Below, one piece after another: positions 53,950-64,000 of a stretch of 64,000 bases of DNA; within the stretch, counting starts at the first letter, position 1, and each line of letters begins with the position of its first letter. The notes below the pieces were generated by a model. That model searched no databases and was not told the DNA's origin. It was given only the letters and a program-made list of their open reading frames with translations. This DNA comes from Dicyema japonicum (Eukaryota; Dicyemida; Rhombozoa; Dicyemidae), in NCBI GenBank assembly GCA_011109175.1, contig RDEW01000006.1:1029232-1093231 (forward strand), written 5' to 3'. The translations under genes were made by a program, and so were the position numbers.

Positions 53950-54685
53950 TCAACTCATGTAAATGGAAAAATATATCCTTCATCTTTTAATTGGGTAATA
54001 CGAAATCGTGTAACTGGTATAAAAAACGAGTTCGTTCTTTTGAGGAATGTTATGTATTTGGCGCAGTAAACTATTGTTTTATGTATTTAGGTGGCCACAC
54101 TCGAGTCGCATTTTGCAATAAAACACAACAAACTTATATCTATGAGCGTACTAAACATTAGTGATTATGTAAATTATCTTAGATCCCTCTCAAAAGTTTT
54201 GATTATGTACAAAAAATGGAGGAATCAATTCTGAAAAACCATATTCATATACAGCAAAGTAGTCTTTTTTACAAATAATCTTAAAGGGTGCTAAATGCAA
54301 ATATGTTGGTCAACCAGATATTAAATTTAACTTGACAAGTTATAAATTACTCAAAAGAGGTGATGAAAAAATGCTTTTGTATGTTTTCATAAAAATTGGC
54401 CCTGTTAGTGTTATAATAGATCATTTTGACATTACCTATCATAATTATAATAAAGGTATTGTAAATAAAACGTTTTAAAAATATATCATCTCAAATATTA
54501 TTTCAATTTGTGGATAAGCCCTCTAGTTTCTGTGTCGGTTATGGAATTTATAAAGGAAAAGTATTGGCCATAAAAAATGTATATGGCCAAAACTGGGTAT
54601 AAACGGATACATGAAATTGGCACGTGAGATGAATAACCGTGGATTTCCTCTCTATGGCATTTATCCTATAATGGAATAACTTGAT
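53950..54685 (+). pseudogene. Cathepsin L-like cysteine protease, copy 2 (degenerate)
   Basis: Plus-strand blocks follow C1A order: RNRVTGI, SFEECYVFGAVNYCFMYLGG (active-site Cys), KCKYVGQPDIKFNLTSYKLL, IGPVSVIIDHFDITYHNYNK, then a VGYGIYKGK block, AIKNVYGQNW (Asn of the triad) and GYMKLAREMNNRGFPLYGIY. Several stops and frame changes interrupt it. The His position before VGYG is not recoverable in any frame. Nucleotide similarity to copy 1 is high over the shared part, so the copies arose by recent duplication. Confidence 0.75.
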
Positions 54686-54734
54686 TGTTTAATTAAATAA
54701 TATTTGTTTTTATGGTTAATACATTATTGGGTTC

Positions 54735-55110
54735 TTTTCGTCTTCGAATCGTAGTGCATATTTTTTAAATTTTTTAACAACATTTTTATTAAAGACCAGA
54801 CTTTCTAAAGTGTGCAATTCGTATGACTTTCGACTTTTCCATGGAGAGACTTAAGACACGGGATTTACAACACCAGAAAATTTTGGGAAATAGGCCTGAT
54901 TTTCCTAGTTCGAATCTCGCTACTGTCCTTCCGACTGAAGGTTTTACGTATCTACGACTCTTCTGGGAACGAAAAGTGACGCAATCAATCCAGTTCTGAT
55001 ACCTCATTGCAGAACTGGATTGTTTATAAAGACTCAACGTGACCAAAAATATTAAGAACCTACTGTTGACTTGGCCTTTGATTGATTGCATAACTGTTCT
55101 TTTCCAATGA
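54735..55110 (+). repeat. tRNA-derived SINE-2, copy 2
   Basis: Near-identical inverted match of 13640-13990. B-box-like GTTCGAATCTCGC lies near 54907. The 13-bp perfect hairpin arms are at 54986-54998 and 55010-55022. It lies between cathepsin-like copies 2 and 3. Confidence 0.75.
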
Positions 55111-55124
55111 ATAGTATATCCTGA

Positions 55125-55545
55125 CTAAGTACTGAAAATTTGTATAATTACGTACAAAAATGGTGGAATTAATTCTGAAAAACAATATCCATATAAAGCA
55201 AAAGCAATTTTTCTAAAAATAATTTTATCGGAGGGTAAATTCAAATATGCAGGAAAAAATCCTTATGCATGTTCTTATAAAATTTGACCTTTCAAAATTG
55301 TTATGGAGGTAAATTTAAGTGAAACTTTTAGGAATATATCATGTCAAAAATTGTTTAGATTTTAAATATAACCATCAAGTTTCTGTTGTCAGTTATCGAA
55401 TTTCTAAAAGAGACAAGTATTGGCTAATAAAAAATGTATGGGGCAACTTATGGGGATATTTGGATACATTAAAATGTCACGGGAGATGAATAACTGTGGA
55501 TTTCCTTTGGATCCCATTTATCCTATAATTGACTGGTTTTATGGT
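55125..55545 (+). pseudogene. Cathepsin L-like cysteine protease, copy 3 (3' part)
   Basis: Blocks in broken plus-strand frames: QKNGGINSEKQYPYKAK, a likely intron with GC rather than GT at its 5' end, KFKYAG, then NHQVSVVSYRISKRDKYWLI (His kept) with KNVWGNLWGY (Asn kept) and IKMSREMNNCGFPLDPIYPI. It begins directly after SINE-2, so the front half was lost or lies elsewhere. It keeps the C-terminal part of the catalytic triad that copy 1 lacks. Confidence 0.7.
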
Positions 55546-55639
55546 GGTTTATTATTGTCCTATGTCATAGCGTTCGGACTTTATGTGACTCGCCTACGTG
55601 ATGGCTTCGCTCACTTGAAATGGTGAAAAAGAATCGCAA

Positions 55640-55860
55640 AGTCCCTATCCCGCAACCATGGTTCGCGGATGGTGTCTAATCCTACTCCTTTCCTGTGGAG
55701 ATGTCGAGGAAAATCCTGGACCATATCTAGTCATATTACAAATTAACATCAATGGTATCCTAACAAAATTGATTTTTAAAAAGAACTCTCCCTATTACAC
55801 AGTGATTGGGAATCCAAGTCTTCGTTCATAATTTCTAAAAACTTATGAAAATGTTTAGTT
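55640..55860 (+). mobile_element. LINE 5' end with canonical 2A motif
   Basis: ATG 55658 starts MVRGWCLILLLSCGDVEENP followed by GP (2A at 55682-55723), then YLVILQININGILTKL, the start of an APE endonuclease. The sequence becomes unreadable after about 55800. This is the best match to the 2A consensus D-V-E-x-N-P-G-P in the window, with an intact leader and no stop. Confidence 0.8.
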
Positions 55861-55869
55861 CTAAACCAT

Positions 55870-56260
55870 TTGACAAACTTTTTAAAACGTAACGAGAAAC
55901 CGATCGGACGGAATTACAATCTTTCTTTTCGAAGAGGTTCACGTTCAGGACTGTCGGGTTGAGACAACTGGAGAATAAGCGGAGATTTCTAAACTCAAAA
56001 GCTATGTCATAAATGAGACCCCTTGGCTTCTTTCCGTTGCCATCTTGGAAGGGAGCGTTACGTCATTCATGTCGGAAGGGACCATTCGACTAATTATTTA
56101 AAACTTAAAAATTAGTTTGGTCACTACATGGATTTAAGTTCGTATCTCTACAGAATCGGACAATCGTCCTCTCCACTTTGCCCATCATTCATTCTCCAGA
56201 AGACTATCTCTTGTCCGGGTCCACCTCCTAGTTTTGCACAGAACCAAATACACCTATTTC
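55870..56260. other. No recognisable gene
   Basis: Short frames without domains. Probably diverged transposon sequence following the LINE 5' end. Confidence 0.35.
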
Positions 56261-56264
56261 TGAG

Positions 56265-56340
56265 ACGTTCACTCTTGGGTGTGACGTTCTTGTTAGCCAT
56301 CGGTTTCTTTCACTCAAAGAGACATGGAGTAAATAAATAA
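56265..56340 (+). repeat. Dispersed repeat (22935 type)
   Basis: TTGTTAGCCATCGGTTTCTT, TCACTCAAAGAGACATGGAG, TAAATAAATA parallels 22935-22995. Confidence 0.5.
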
Positions 56341-56536
56341 AAAATAGCTGAAAAATTAAAAATAACAAAATACTTATGAAAAAGGTAAATTTTAATAGTA
56401 TTGATAAAATTGTCTTTTTCACACAGCATGAACTGGCTGGAATATGAGAAAAACAAGAAAAAACAGACAAATGAATCAAAAAATTTGGATAATAATTCAA
56501 TTATTTTATATTGTCATAGAAACGACTGATCTTTAA

Positions 56537-58535
56537 ATGGTAAAGAGTTTATTTATCACTTATTTTGAGTAGTTTTCCAAATTTAAATTTTCTTCAAATA
56601 AATCAAAACAAGTCCAGTCCTCACATATTCCCCAACTTGAGGACTATATCACCCAAAGAGACTACACAGGGGCTATTACCATTCTAGAAGTCATTTTTGT
56701 TATTAATAAGCAGAATCGAGAACACTATATGACAGATCCCTATATCCAGTCATGGATAGGATACTGTTTATTTCATGGTGGTGACTTTGAGGGTGCTGCC
56801 AAAGTGGGGACTTTATTCTTACATGTCTAGGTGTATGGAAAATTATGTGAAAACAATCCAAAGTATAAGAATGGGTGGATCAACCTGGCCTGTTGTTATT
56901 ACCACCTCCAAATGTATGACGAATGTGCTGATGCTGTCAAAAAATGTTAGTTTTCTAGGTTATTTTAGCTGAGAAAAGTGAATTGAAACAACGAATTCAG
57001 TTCCATTTGACGATCAGAAATGGATTGGGCGTATCAAAGGACTTGGTTTCCAAATTGGGGACTGATACGACCAGTCAAATGTCCATGGCAGCCGTTTATT
57101 TCGCAGAAGGACGTTTTCAGGAAGCAATCGACATCTACAAGAGAATTCTAGAGCAGAAACCGTAAACTTATCTATTAATTTTAAGAGAATTAATTGCCCT
57201 GAATGCTTACATAGCCCTATGTTATTACAAAATGGATTACCAGGATGTCTCTCAGGTAGGTTTTATTACATATTTGAGGAACGTCTCGTCCTTTATTTGC
57301 AACAATACCCTAAAAGCTTTCTAGCACTGAATTTGAGAGCTGCTAACCGATACAAAATGTACGGAGTCCTTGATCCCTCAGAAATAGAGCTTATAAGCTT
57401 ACAGGAGTTGATATCTGACTATAAAACACACAGTCAAGATCTTATTAAGCATAACATTGTTTGTGTAGACTTTATATGTTCAGGTTGTCTTCAATAATGG
57501 GGAAAATGCTGTGAAAGTCCTTCCCGGAATGATCGATTCAGTCAATGAGGCCAAACTCAATTTAGCAATCCATTATCTTAAAAATGGTTTGGTTACATGA
57601 TTTATTCAGATAACATATCCCCCGCAGCCAAACTGACTGAATACATTCGGGGTACTAGTGCCACAGAATTGGTTCTTAAGGCAGTTGTTGGGGCATATAT
57701 TGGACAGGATAACAATTCAGTATTAATTATTTATATCTGAGAATGAACAACTTAAAATTGCCCATGATAATTTTCTTTCGGTTGGAGATTCCGTCACGGA
57801 TTGCGGTAGTTTAATAGTAAACAGAGATTAGATACAATACTTGGACGACAGTGCATGGCTTCAGCCAATTTTCTAAAGAAACAGTTTTCTGATACGATAT
57901 TATACCTCAACTCAATCAAGGTATGAGGTTATTGGCTATTTAGACATATTTTGCCAATGACGACATCTTCAATTTTAACATGGGACAAGCAAAGGGGATG
58001 ACAGAGGCATTCAGAGAAGCTGAGGAGGTTTTCCTCAAATTCATTTCAGGCTTTTAAGAAAATTCAAGATAAGAAGCTAAAATCAAGTTATATCTACAAA
58101 CTATGGCTGGCCTACATATGTTGTCATATATGTTCTATTAAGACATACACAACGGGAGTGCTAGTCTTGCTTGGGATATTTACCTAAAAACGGAGGCAAT
58201 CGATCAGTCAATAACAGTACTTCAGTTAATAGCAAACGAATGTCTTAGAGTAATGAATATATATGACCATTCTAGTTGGGAATTTATTACTACTCAGCCA
58301 AAGCTTTCCATTTACTAGAACGAATGAACTCCAATGAGGAATATTGGGAGGGAAAACGGAGTGCCTGCTTGGGTTTATTTCACATGGTCGTCACCAAAAA
58401 TCAACCAATGTGAGTCTCTAGTTCTGTAATACTAGTGAACTACTAAGGGATCTAGAAGAGATTTTGCACGAAAGTCTTGATCCTCAGGCAGAGTACATTT
58501 GTCGAGTTATTACAAAATGGAGACAGGAAAATTAA
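56537..58535 (+). CDS. IFT56: Intraflagellar transport protein IFT56 (TTC26)
   Basis: TPR protein of the IFT-B complex that moves cargo into cilia. It is expected in an organism with multiciliated cells. Readable blocks in order: [172 protein letters not shown], and the end [14 protein letters not shown] before TAA 58533-58535. Many introns of 22-28 nt are needed. The 5' end is uncertain: ATG 56537 is possible only if an intron follows almost at once, since a stop lies in frame before the first recognisable exon. Confidence 0.88.
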
Positions 58536-58582
58536 TTAATTAAATTAATATAAATAAATAATTTAAAATACACACGTGTTTT

Positions 58583-59734
58583 ATGAATCAACAAGTGTTA
58601 CGTCAACTAGAATATTATTTTGGTGACAGAAATCTCTATAGAGATAAGTTTCTCAGCCAACAGATTGATAGCAACGTCGATGGCTGTATGGAGTTGTCAT
58701 AAACACAAGGGGTACCAATTTCTGTCCTACTTACCTTCAATCGACTTAAGGCCATTACTGAAGACCCTGCTGTAATATGTGAAGCTATTAAAGGATCCAC
58801 TTTGATTGAGGTATTACTTGTTTGTTATTGCAGGCTGATGAGTCTGCAGTCAACATTCGGAGACTCCCAAGCAGGCCCTTACCTACACTAAGCAAGGAAA
58901 GTGTGCTTGAAGAGAGGGCAAGAACTATACACATAGTTGACCGTCTTGTTTATTTATAGTCTGGATTCCCTATTGACACTACAATGGACTCTTTATTGAA
59001 GTTCTCAGAGTCGTTGGGAACCGTCCTGGATGTTAGGATGTCGAGGACCAAGAAGAAGTTCAGTGGATGTGTGTTCTGTGTACTAAAGGAGGTCGAAGAC
59101 GCGGTGAATTTGGCCCAACGAAGTGATCTGTCATATGGTGACGTTCCTCTTACGTGTTGCATGCTGAGTGAGCATTATAACATCCAAGAAAAAACTAAAA
59201 AGTTAATTCCTTTAAATTATAGAAGGGATCTTGAGATAAAATCCAAAGAAGCTCAATTAGAGGAATCAAAGATTGGATCTGTTCTGTTGCGTGCAGAGAA
59301 CTTGCCAGCTGAGGCAGGAATCAAGGAAATCAGAGCTTTCTTCAACTTTCACGTACCAACAGTGTTTGTAGATCGACTCGAGTCCACAACCGTTAACCCA
59401 CTTGTCATAATCCGCAGGGAATTGTTAGAATTACAAGCGATCAGTCCCCGGAGTCCGTTCGAGAGCAGATTATGTGTGCTGTGGACAACAACCTGGTCAT
59501 GGATGACTGCTCTATTTCGTTGAGCACTCCAAGCGGTATGTGAGTGAATTATTTGAAGATGAGGAGATAGAGAACTTTTGGAACAAGTATATGAGTGTGA
59601 TTGGGGGGACCAACGGAAAACAAAAGACAAAGAAAGGCAAAAAACAAATAAACCCAAATAAACGTAAAATATTTACGGATGATGACTTACCTGATTCAAA
59701 AGTACAGAAAATAGAAGAAAATGAAGTTAATTAA
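58583..59734 (+). CDS. SSB: La protein (Lupus La / SSB)
   Basis: RNA-binding chaperone that protects 3' oligo-U ends of nascent RNA polymerase III transcripts such as tRNA precursors. ATG 58583 leads straight into the La motif: VLRQLEYYFGDRNLYRDKFL, then after a 24-nt intron (58686-58709) DGWVPISVLLTFNRLKAIT, followed by IRRLPSRPLPTLSKE. The first RRM follows: SGFPIDTTMDSLLKFSESLG then KKKFSGCVFCVLKEVEDAVN. A C-terminal RRM-like domain starts near VLLRAENLPAEAGIKEIRAF, and a basic tail (KQKTKKGKKQINPNKRKIF, then DSKVQKIEEN) resembles a nuclear retention/localisation end. Near 59490-59530 the frame changes by one base, possibly by a 29-nt intron. It is shorter than human La, lacking most of the N-terminal extension. 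It begins 47 bases after the IFT56 stop. Confidence 0.9.
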
Positions 59735-59775
59735 TTATTCATTATTTAATTGAATTTTCATTTTAATGCGAATTT

Positions 59776-59866
59776 CGCAAGTGCTATGTATTTTCGACCT
59801 TAATCTCGTATTGTGGAGTCGCAAGCTGCTATGTATTTTCGACCTTAATCTCGTATTTCCTCAACT
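59776..59866. repeat. 44-bp tandem duplication
   Basis: Two units starting CGCAAG(C)TGCTATGTATT and continuing TTCGACCTTAATCTCGTATT, at 59776 and 59820, nearly identical. It lies between the La stop and the first clear EI24 exon. Confidence 0.75.
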
Positions 59867-60942
59867 CGTGGATCCTTTTCCTTAAAGGTTAGTAATTTGT
59901 TGATATCCTACAGGACTGACTGACTCCATCGTCGGTTTCTGTCAATCCGTGGAGAAGTTGTTCACATTTGAGGGGGATGTCTGCGTCTCTGGGTTATGTG
60001 AGTTTTAATTCCTAGAACCACCACTCTCCGTTGCACGTGCCTCAAGCTAATAGTCCTCAACTGTTTATTGTTTATAGTAATGATGGTTTAATTGCAGCCA
60101 ATAATGTTTGTTGTACACACTATCATTGAATTCCTTGTTCGCAGTGTAATCTCCATTTTGTTGCAGTCCTGGCTGTTTATATTCGACCTACAGGAGATCT
60201 TGATTTACAAATCCCTCATAGAAAAGACTGTCCTCTTTATTTTTGAAGGGATTGTATTCTCAGTCCTATATGTGGTCACCACATTTATTACATGCCATTG
60301 GATTAATGTTGGATGTTGTTTTAATTGTAGAAAGTCAATTTTGTCTCACAGTCCCCCATAAAGAGATCTCTTCCTTCGACGAGTGTTATGAGCACATTTA
60401 GTGACAATATTGTCTGCTTTGTGGCTCAAACTGTGTTTATAATACAGGTGGGTGTAACATTGTATTATAGATCCAAATTCTTGCATTGGTCCCTCACTTT
60501 GTGTTCCGTACAATATCAGTCCTTAAATTGGCAATCCTCTACTCCTTTTACGCATTCGACTACCGCTGGGTCGACATTGGTGAGTTTAATACTAACCTCA
60601 GGATTGTCAATAAACAGACGGGTCTTCATCCTTGAGACTCAGTGGCAGTACTTTGCGGGGTTTGGACTCCCACTGGCCTTTACGCAATATTTACAGACTT
60701 ATTTTCTAAGGTACCCAATCATCACATTCTTAGAATGGGATTTTTCTACTCTTTTTTTCATTTTTTTGTGATGAGTGCTAATCTATCCAAGTTTATTCCC
60801 AGTCTAAACTCAGAAAGGTTCGGTTTTGGTCATTTCTAGTTCAAGAGTGAGACTCCCCATAATGTGGCCCGCTTTCAGGATATCAAATTATATTGTACAA
60901 GTCCTAGTGAGCACCTGCAACAAAAGACTCAGTCGAAAATAA
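59850..60942 (+). CDS. EI24: EI24 (etoposide-induced 2.4) autophagy membrane protein homolog
   Basis: Multi-pass ER membrane protein needed for autophagy in animals. Readable exons, joined by 21-28 nt introns: YFLNSWILFLKGLTDSIVGF then QSVEKLFTFEGD (matches the conserved N-terminal helix), a hydrophobic exon near 60092-60180, then NIVCFVAQTVFIIQ with IQILALVPHFVFRTISVLKL. The family signature follows: AILYSFYAFDYRWVDIG, then ETQWQYFAGFGLPLAFTQY and MGFFYSFFHFFVMSANLSKF. The end is RISNYIVQVLVSTCNKRLSR with stop 60940-60942. No ATG is found in frame in the first exon: the true start may be in an upstream exon, or lie within the 44-bp duplication. The stretch 60240-60330 is less clear. Supported introns include 23 nt after ATAATACAG and 22 nt after GTCGACATTG. 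Confidence 0.82.
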
Positions 60943-61019
60943 ATGATTTTATTTTTTTAATTTTGTATTTTACCAATATTATTTAATCAACACAAAATAG
61001 TTATAAATTTGATTTTTCA

Positions 61020-61390
61020 TTAATTTTTTGAGTGGACGTCGGTGTAGAGTACATCGTGGAAACCGATGTTCTGTGTCGGGACTATTACCGAATGGGGCTA
61101 CACAGGCATCTCCTATCATATTCAATCTTATGGATGAGTGATCTACCATAGTGAAAACCAAATCCTGATTTTCTATGCAGATGCCATTGTGGACCCATCT
61201 TTATCACCCTCGATGGAAATAAAATCCGAAAAAGACCCAGAAAATCTTAGTGTATTTAACACATGTCGAGAATGTGCTAGCAACTTGCGTAAGAAGCTTA
61301 ACATTTCCAAGGCTCTTTTGTGGACCTTTAAAGGTCTCAATGGACTAGATGTTCTCTACAGACAATGGGAACAAATCTTGCTGTTACAAA
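61020..61390 (+). pseudogene. LINE-A-related RT fragment
   Basis: The plus strand reads GLLPNGATQASPIIFNLMDE near 61075-61135 (motif B), then a broken YADA block and SNLRKKLNISKALLWTFKGL, equivalent to CEKKINVLKCLKGLWEI in LINE-A. Stops separate the blocks. Confidence 0.65.
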
Positions 61391-61690
61391 CTTAAAAAAT
61401 TATGATGTTTAATTCTTTATCAAAGAATATCGAACCCATAACCTTTGAAGAAATAGTCAATGCGTCTAGATTGTGGTAAAAACCTGTCAAATGGGACCCC
61501 CGTCTTATAAGAAAATGTGTCTTAACGCATTCTGAACACCGGGAAAAAGTGGGAATATTGTTGAAGGAGGCCGGGTTCATCCATATAATTTTTGGTAACT
61601 GAATAAAACATTTTTAATTAGATGGTTTAACTCCTTTCTTTGTTTTTGTGGTTAAATAAGTCTCTTATTCGAGCGACCGACCGCATCACA
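61391..61690. other. No recognisable gene
   Basis: Short frames only; possibly the continuation of the decayed LINE. Confidence 0.35.
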
Positions 61691-61699
61691 TTTAATAGG

Positions 61700-61800
61700 A
61701 GCTGGTCTCTTACATGTTAGTGAGGCATGGGTTACTTAAATAAGTTTCTCATTTATTTATCCCTGATCCTTCAAGTGAAGGAAGCCGAAAGAACCAAAAA
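61700..61800 (+). repeat. Two dispersed repeats side by side
   Basis: The 35-bp type (TCTCTTACATGTTAGTGAGG then CATGGGTTACTT) at 61703-61735 is followed by an inverted 22935-type block (TCCTTCAAGTGAAGGAAGCC). Their adjacency suggests both belong to one longer element. Confidence 0.55.
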
Positions 61801-62715
61801 CTTACGATCCCAGAGATCAATCAGATGTACAAAGTTCGTCAAGGAATTGAAGTCCCTCGGTCAGTCTCTCATGAGAGGGCAATAGTCTCCGAAATCACTA
61901 TAGATGTATAAGTTTTAATACCTAATCCCTACTGTCTCGAGTATTCCTTGTATGAGTTACATAATGTTAGACTGATTATTGCTCTAACGATTACAGCAAT
62001 ATTGTTTGAGGAAATATTACTTATTGAGAGGAAAATCAACCCATTTAGTTTTGAGGACAAAAGGCATGAGAAAAGTCGATAGAACGTGTGATGAGATGAA
62101 GATTATCTGAGAATGAAAATTGATGGATTTCATACATCAAGGTCATTCGTAAGCTATATTACCACAAAACCACTAAAATGTCTTTAAAATGTCGAAAAAA
62201 TAAATTCCACTGCTCATCCAATGAATTAGTCATCTATTCCCGAGTAAATTGTGTGTGAAAGTGAGTAGATATGCCTAAGCATCATAACCAATGATTTACT
62301 TGTAAAAATCTATTCGACCATATTTACTGTTTCTAAAGACCCGAAAGAGATCACTTGATATGCCAATGGATGATAAATGGAAAAGTTAATTTGGTTTCTT
62401 ATCCACGTGAAATAAACAAATAATTATCATAAAATGTCCAATTTGACGTGAAATGACATAAAATTATGATAACAAATACAGTTTTACAAGTAATTTTATA
62501 AATTGGAAATATGTGAGGCCATTTAATGGCAAGTCTGCTGCCCCCAAGTATAAATAAAAGGCATAGAAAATAAGTCATTGAATTTGAATAATTCCCGACC
62601 TTTGAACAGATGAGGTCTGTTCGTCATAACATTTAGTTTGTTTACTACATAATGAGGCTAATCAGAGAATAAAGTCACAAATAATATTAAAGCTAAAATA
62701 TAGAAAATTAGTCCA
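61801..62715. other. AT-rich intergenic region
   Basis: No domain-bearing frame. Contains the 3' flank of the zinc-finger gene. Confidence 0.4.
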
Positions 62716-62717
62716 TC

Positions 62718-63491
62718 TCACTTTTGGTGGGCCTTAATGTGCATTGTTAGGTAGTGGGGTTTGTCACTCCCAAAAGCATTGCTCGCATTGGTAGAAAGGT
62801 GTCTGTTGAGCCATCGCCTTGGCCTTCTGCTCATTCACAGTCCTTTCAATTTCCAGTTTTAGTTTTGCATTTAACTGATCTGAGGAATACCCATTCTTCT
62901 GAGGAGTCGGACAGTATCCAAACTCGTGGCCATAGTTCTTGCAGTGTTTGAGCATGTCACACTTCCAACTGGAGTCATATTCACAAGAAGCACACGTGAA
63001 TATTCTCATAGAGTCACCAATATTGTCTCCATTACAGTACTGACTTGACCTTCTTTTTGATTTTTTTTGAAAATTAGACTTGGTGGTGGAATACTTGGAA
63101 TGATTAATAATTGGGAGATTATTCCTACGTTGCGACAACTGCAAGGGGTTGAAGACGCAAGGCTGATGATAAAAAGGATTCACCAAAAACGGTCTCTGAA
63201 TGTTAAAAAATGGTCGATAACAGTGAAGAGCTTGTTGATATAAAGCAGAAGCCATACAATTGTTGAAATAATTTTCATGTAAAATGGAAAATTCTTTACT
63301 TGGAGTATTGGCATGCTCGGATATGTTCTCCTTTCCGGTGAAACAGTCATTTTTACAGGAATCGGTATATCGTTGAGGAGATTTTCCACGGAATAGATGC
63401 CATTCTTAAACGAGTCCTTGTTTTGATTGAGTGACTTGTGTGAATCAGCTTCAGTTTGGTCAACATTGACGGAGAACTGGTCGGACGACAT
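62718..63491 (-). CDS. C2H2 zinc-finger protein, putative nuclear regulator
   Basis: ATG 63491 opens a polar N-terminus with GIYSVENLLNDIPIP, similar to an eh1-type repression motif (F/Y-S-V-x-x-L-L). A 26-nt intron (63331-63356) joins it to ENISEHANTPSKEFSILHEN, and the frame then stays open through a basic stretch (FQKKSKRRSS) and a zinc finger: FTCASCEYDSSWKCDMLKHC then KNYGHEFGYCP. A helical linker (AKLKLEIERTVNEQKAKAMA) precedes a second finger, YQCEQCFW. Its second half, SDKPHYLTMHIKAHQK then stop (62718-62720), is in another frame. C-x2-C-x12-H-x3-H spacing would be exact if two bases were added near 62772, so an indel is likely. The family cannot be named more closely. Confidence 0.65.
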
Positions 63492-64000
63492 GTTTGTTTA
63501 GCGCCACTAAGTAGTAATTTATATAAAACGGAATTAGAAAAACGCTTTGATGTGAAATTCGTAGCGTGAATATAAGCATATTTAAACACAACAGCACTTG
63601 GGCGTCAGGTTACTTTATAAAATCTAGCAAAAGGACCTGTCAACCCTCACTTGGTAACTCAATGTGGTTGATCTGGCAGAAATGCAGAATAATCGAATAA
63701 GCATGTATTGTATGTATAAACCACGAATATAATGTCACAAAGGTCACTAATTATCATTAAGGCATAAATTAGAAAGGTCATCCGTAATACCCTTAGTTTA
63801 TTCCCATTTTCTCGCTGCCTTTAGATTATCAGTATATTGAGACGTGATTCTTATCAATTTCCTTTATATAATTTTTTATCTCCAATAAAATTCGCAAGTT
63901 AAGTGTCACTGATATGACAATCTTTGACAGATTGTCATTAACTTACCAAACCATGTGGGCCTTTTAGTCTTTTTAAATATTTTGTGGTAACCACCCTTAC
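63492..64000. promoter_or_regulatory. 5' flank of the zinc-finger gene
   Basis: AT-rich, with no gene visible up to the window end. The ORF at 63353-63589 overlaps the gene in another frame and is a shadow. No specific promoter motif is recognisable. A short inverted repeat lies near 63920-63945 (TGACAATCT, TTGACAGATTGTCA). Confidence 0.35.

Noticed and set aside
59349-59657. 102-codon minus-strand frame
   Set aside because: Antisense of the La gene.
1-64000. CRISPR arrays, bacterial operons, ribosome binding sites
   Set aside because: The gene content is eukaryotic with spliceosomal introns. The only tandem arrays are transposon ends and short duplications, without spacer structure.

Overview
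The window reads as a repeat-dense, AT-rich invertebrate nuclear genome. The strongest lineage clue is intron size: every conserved gene that can be read through carries GT-AG introns of about 21-29 nt (23 nt in cytochrome c, 22-23 nt in the ER DnaJ gene, 22-26 nt for nearly all of the COPB1 introns). Metazoan-type genes (Ig/FN3 adhesion protein, IFT56, EI24, cathepsin L-like copies) combined with such tiny introns point to a dicyemid mesozoan, the parasites of cephalopod kidneys. That assignment is inference from gene content and intron length, not from a database match.

Host genes in order: an E2 ubiquitin-conjugating enzyme with an apparent 6-nt microexon (12056-12585, minus); a DNAJB11/ERdj3-like ER chaperone (21216-22306, minus); an unrecognised type II membrane-protein candidate (26842-27413, minus); coatomer beta subunit COPB1 (37254-40514, plus); cytochrome c (46477-46850, plus); a single-pass Ig/FN3 adhesion protein (48148-49663, minus); a tight same-strand block IFT56 - La/SSB - EI24 (56537-60942, plus); and a C2H2 zinc-finger protein (62718-63491, minus). 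Three degenerate cathepsin L-like copies lie at 35375-36080, 53950-54685 and 55125-55545.

Most of the rest is transposon debris. At least four non-LTR retrotransposon lineages are present: jockey-like APE elements (here LINE-A/D), an RTE-like APE lineage with a conserved C-terminal region (LINE-B), and two lineages ending in a zinc knuckle plus restriction-like endonuclease (LINE-C and LINE-E). Three separate jockey-like 5' ends carry a 2A-like ribosome-skipping motif directly before the endonuclease domain. DNA transposons include a Tc1/IS630-like element whose ends are tandem arrays of a ~20-bp unit, a pogo/Tigger element nested inside a LINE, a second Tigger fragment and a hAT remnant. Two tRNA-derived SINE families share a core segment, and several short dispersed repeats recur.

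Layout: 1-10 kb is almost solid LINE plus one Tc1-like element. 10-21 kb mixes LINE endonuclease fragments, SINEs and the E2 gene. 21-37 kb holds the DnaJ gene, LINE-B/D/E copies and the first cathepsin copy. 37-41 kb is COPB1. 41-46 kb is nested LINE and pogo. 46-50 kb holds cytochrome c and the Ig/FN3 gene. 50-56 kb is LINE-C/A debris, two cathepsin copies and a SINE. 56-64 kb is the densest gene block. Several conserved genes show single-base frame breaks, which may be assembly indels or real decay.
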